Positions 4,749 to 7,242 of a stretch of 7,242 nt of DNA are shown here, in pieces (the stretch's first letter is position 1; each line of letters begins with the position of its first letter). Made by a program: the position numbers and the translations under genes. The stretch is from Candidatus Methylomirabilota bacterium. Its GTDB lineage: Bacteria > Methylomirabilota > Methylomirabilia > Methylomirabilales > Methylomirabilaceae. The stretch is taken from the NCBI GenBank assembly GCA_028869615.1, contig JAGWRQ010000103.1:1-7242 (forward strand), in the 5' to 3' direction. The notes beneath the pieces were generated by a model. The model ran no database searches. It saw nothing but the letters and a program-made list of their open reading frames with translations, and was not told the DNA's origin.

Positions 4749-7242
4749 ACGCCACTGCCGCCGCGATATTCAGACGGGCCGCCTGCCTGGCAGGCATGTA
4801 GCCGGCCACCAAGGCCGCGCCGAGCGCGATGATCGACGACTTGAGAACAACCCACCAGGAGAACTGAAACTGAATGGTCCAGCCGAACGACTGCTTGTTG
4901 ATGACGTGGATCAGAATGAACGAAAGCGCGATGCCGGCAAGCAGGCCAAGCAGTTCGGCCAACAGGCCAAGGAGTCCCGCTTCTTCCAGGACGATCCGCA
5001 GAAGTTGCGCCCTCGTTGCTCCAACCGACCGCAGCACGCCGATCTCTCGCTGGCGGCTGACGACCGAGGCCCACAAGACATTGAAGACCCCGAGAATGCC
5101 AACCAGGATCGCGATCAGTTCCAGGGCGCGCGCCACCGCAAAGGTATTGTCAAAGATCTCCAGGACCCTGACTTTCAGCGCTCGATTCGAGTTGAGCGCG
5201 ATCGCGCCATCCTCGCCCGCAATCGCCAGAAGCTGCCGCCGCACAACGGCCTCGTCGGCGTCAGGCTGAAGATAGATCGCCAGAATGTTGGCTCCGTGCT
5301 CGCCCCCCATCGTCGCCCAGAGGCGCCGATCCATCACCACCTTGCCGCCATCGGTTGAGTAATCATAGAAGACCCCAATGACCGGGAGCTCGACCCGGCC
5401 TGAGGGGAGATAGAGAGGCACCCGGTCCCCCTCGGTGAGCCCTCTGGACAGCGCGAGGCTCTCCGAGATGATCACCCCACCCTCAGCCTTTGCGCGCTGA
5501 AGGACCGTGGCCGACTCCCCTTTTCTGAATAGGAGCCTGCCATAACGCGCGACCACCTCGAAATCCCCTGCCGCGAGCAGCCCCTCCTGCCCCAATAGCT
5601 CAACCCGCTTGCCGATAAACGGGTCAAGGGCAGCGATACCCGGGATCCGGGCGGCGCCCTCGATGAAGGTGTCCGGAAGCCTTGCCTGGCTTCCCTTCAC
5701 GAAGCGCGCAACCGGTGACACGATGAGGTCGGCCCTGATCGTCTGCTCTACCCACAGCTCCACCGTCCGCCGGAAACTGCCGATCATCAGAGTCAGCCCG
5801 ACCAGCATCGCAATGGCGGTCATCATGGCGGCGACCGCGACCGCGCTCCGTCCGACCTGCGAAGAGAGGTTGCCGGCCGCAAGCGTGAGCAGCGGCACCT
5901 GTCTTCCCCCACAGAGGGCATGAATGCCTGCCCCGGTGAGGCGTAAAAGCTGGGGGGTGAAACAGGCGACCCCAAAGATGAGGCAGGCCAGAGAGAGATA
6001 ACCGAAGAGGGGCGCGCTACCAACCGGACCGGGGCGAGTCAGCAGGAACGAGGCGGTGAGCAGCAGGAGGCCGCACAGGAGGGCAAGCGGGGAGCGGCGT
6101 ATCCAGGTCCTTTCAAAGGCGCCGATCTGCATCGCGTCCTTCGGCGCGATCCGGCTTGCCGCATAGGCCGGCGCAAGGGAGGCCAGCAGCGCACCGGCGC
6201 TTCCCAACCCGATCGCCGTGAGCAGCAGGACCGGACTGACTTCGATCGCTTCTACCCGAAGGTAGGCATAGAGGGCCGAGACGGTCTTTGAGACACTCTG
6301 TAGAAGCGTTCGGCCAAGCAGCAGGCCGCCGCCCACTCCAAGCAGCGAGCCCAGGAGCCCCAGCGTCATCCCTTCCGCGGCAAAGAGCGCGGCCACTGCA
6401 CGGCGCGTGAGCCCGAGTGAGCGGAGGATCCCGATCTGACGCCGACGCTCCAGGACCGAAAGGGAGACGGCATTGTAGACCAGGAAGAGACTGACCAACA
6501 GCGCGATCGCGCTCAGGGCGGTCAAGTTCAGACGAAATGCCCGGAGCATCTTCTCCACCTGAGGGCCTCGCCGATCCGGTCGCTGGACGGTCAGGTGCGG
6601 GGGAAGGAGTGTCGTAAGGCGCGCCCTAATCTCATCCAGCGGCACCCGCTCATCCGTTACCAGATCGATCCGATCGAGTCGTCCGAACTTACCGAACGCC
6701 ACCTGAGCGGCGGCGATGTCCAAGATCGCGATGTTGCCGTCGAAGGCACGGGCCGGCCCCTGTGGGGTCAGCAGTCCCTTGATGGTAAACCGCTGCCGCT
6801 TCGATCCGACCAAGAGGGTCAGGCTTCCACCTTTTTGTAGTCCATGCGCCTCTGCGAACGCCGCAGTCACAAAGATCGCGTCTGTGCTGAGCAACTCCTC
6901 AATCCCCGGCGGACGAACGCTATCAGCCAGCCGGTATTCTCGAAACGGATCTTCGGCAAACAGATCAACCCCCATCAACAGAAGGGCTTCGCCCGGCCGA
7001 TCAGCGACGGAAGCCACCGTTTGCATGATCGGCGCGGCCGCCGACACCCCGTCCACCTGCTGCACTGCCGGCAGAAGCCGCTCGTCGATTCCCGGCTCAC
7101 CGCCGGAAATTTCGAGCGTGGCCCGACCTGCCACCAGATCGATCGCTCGCATAAACGAGCGCAGGACGCTCTCGTTGGTTACCTGGATTGCGGTAAAGGT
7201 GGCGACACCGATGGCGACGCCCGTCACGGTCACCAGCACCCT
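4738..7242 (-). CDS. FtsX/MacB-type ABC transporter permease, long duplicated form, 5' end cut by window edge
   Basis: The frame is open to the window edge (it enters as R-V-L-V-T-V-T-G) and stops at TAA 4738-4740, giving about 834 visible codons. Only the first cytoplasmic residues and part of helix 1 are missing, since 'TVTGVAIGVATFTAIQV' is the usual end of the first membrane helix. Numbering from V at 7239, two MacB-like periplasmic domains (about 40-230 and 490-700) alternate with FtsX membrane parts. Helices lie at about 238-258, 283-310, 336-360, 383-400, 409-427, 464-487, 702-724, 753-778 and 797-815, about ten in all with the partial first. Both FtsX halves carry the coupling motif, 'RRRQIGILRSLGLTRR' (265-280) and 'SRQREIGVLRSVGATRAQ' (728-745), which faces the ATPase. 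The C-terminal 'NKQSFGWTIQ' segment is typical of permeases paired with AttH-like proteins. By analogy it acts as a mechanotransmitting or lipid/lipoprotein-moving inner-membrane component. The ATPase is not in the window; it is expected just upstream beyond 7242. Confidence 0.9.
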   Translation of the reverse strand, partial: RVLVTVTGVAIGVATFTAIQVTNESVLRSFMRAIDLVAGRATLEISGGEPGIDERLLPAVQQVDGVSAAAPIMQTVASVADRPGEALLLMGVDLFAEDPFREYRLADSVRPPGIEELLSTDAIFVTAAFAEAHGLQKGGSLTLLVGSKRQRFTIKGLLTPQGPARAFDGNIAILDIAAAQVAFGKFGRLDRIDLVTDERVPLDEIRARLTTLLPPHLTVQRPDRRGPQVEKMLRAFRLNLTALSAIALLVSLFLVYNAVSLSVLERRRQIGILRSLGLTRRAVAALFAAEGMTLGLLGSLLGVGGGLLLGRTLLQSVSKTVSALYAYLRVEAIEVSPVLLLTAIGLGSAGALLASLAPAYAASRIAPKDAMQIGAFERTWIRRSPLALLCGLLLLTASFLLTRPGPVGSAPLFGYLSLACLIFGVACFTPQLLRLTGAGIHALCGGRQVPLLTLAAGNLSSQVGRSAVAVAAMMTAIAMLVGLTLMIGSFRRTVELWVEQTIRADLIVSPVARFVKGSQARLPDTFIEGAARIPGIAALDPFIGKRVELLGQEGLLAAGDFEVVARYGRLLFRKGESATVLQRAKAEGGVIISESLALSRGLTEGDRVPLYLPSGRVELPVIGVFYDYSTDGGKVVMDRRLWATMGGEHGANILAIYLQPDADEAVVRRQLLAIAGEDGAIALNSNRALKVRVLEIFDNTFAVARALELIAILVGILGVFNVLWASVVSRQREIGVLRSVGATRAQLLRIVLEEAGLLGLLAELLGLLAGIALSFILIHVINKQSFGWTIQFQFSWWVVLKSSIIALGAALVAGYMPARQAARLNIAAAVAYEG

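Noticed and set aside
3924..4832. Long + strand open frame (about 300 codons) opposite the lipocalin-like gene
   Set aside because: It is antisense to a gene with clear family signatures and a signal peptide. Its translation is rich in Arg, Gly and Pro with no recognisable domain, as expected for the opposite strand of GC-rich coding DNA.
4874..5358. Two overlapping + strand open frames opposite the permease
   Set aside because: Both are antisense to the well-conserved C-terminal half of the permease and show low-complexity translations without motifs or a ribosome binding site.

Overview
The window is a GC-rich (roughly 60% by eye) bacterial chromosomal segment. An outer-membrane-style module (FtsX/MacB-type permease plus exported lipocalin-like protein) and a membrane histidine kinase suggest a Gram-negative. 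I cannot name the species. The gene set would fit a deep-branching lineage such as NC10/Methylomirabilota or a proteobacterium, but that is only a weak guess. There are no tRNA or rRNA genes, CRISPR arrays, insertion sequences or phage genes.

Layout. On the + strand, positions 1-714 hold the 3' part of a TIGR02757/DUF2400 family gene, cut by the window edge. It is followed by the decayed remnant (787-1299) of a bile acid:sodium symporter (BASS) family transporter. The remnant has two frameshifts and a large internal deletion, yet still shows recognisable start, middle and end segments. Everything else is on the - strand and is read from right to left. A long FtsX-family ABC permease (4738 to beyond 7242, 5' end cut) overlaps by 11 bases the gene for a secreted AttH/CrtC lipocalin-like protein (3639-4748). 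After a 147-156 base, conspicuously AT-rich intergenic region with promoter-like elements comes a four-helix membrane histidine kinase (1794 to about 3422/3482/3491). A single-domain response regulator (1349-1792) follows it after one base. The response regulator converges on the dead transporter.

How the genes work together. The permease and the lipocalin-like protein almost certainly form one translationally coupled unit. Its ATPase is expected just upstream, outside the window. Such modules resemble Agrobacterium AttEFGH and are presumed to handle a lipid or hydrophobic substrate at the envelope. The kinase and regulator form a two-component pair with its own promoter region. The regulator has no DNA-binding domain, so its output must be by protein-protein contact or onward phosphotransfer. 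The kinase carries an extra C-terminal domain that looks like a GGDEF fold with a ruined signature.

No clearly new system is visible. The most noteworthy items are the kinase with its degenerate GGDEF-like tail, the transporter pseudogene whose decay can be reconstructed base by base, and the permease/lipocalin coupling.
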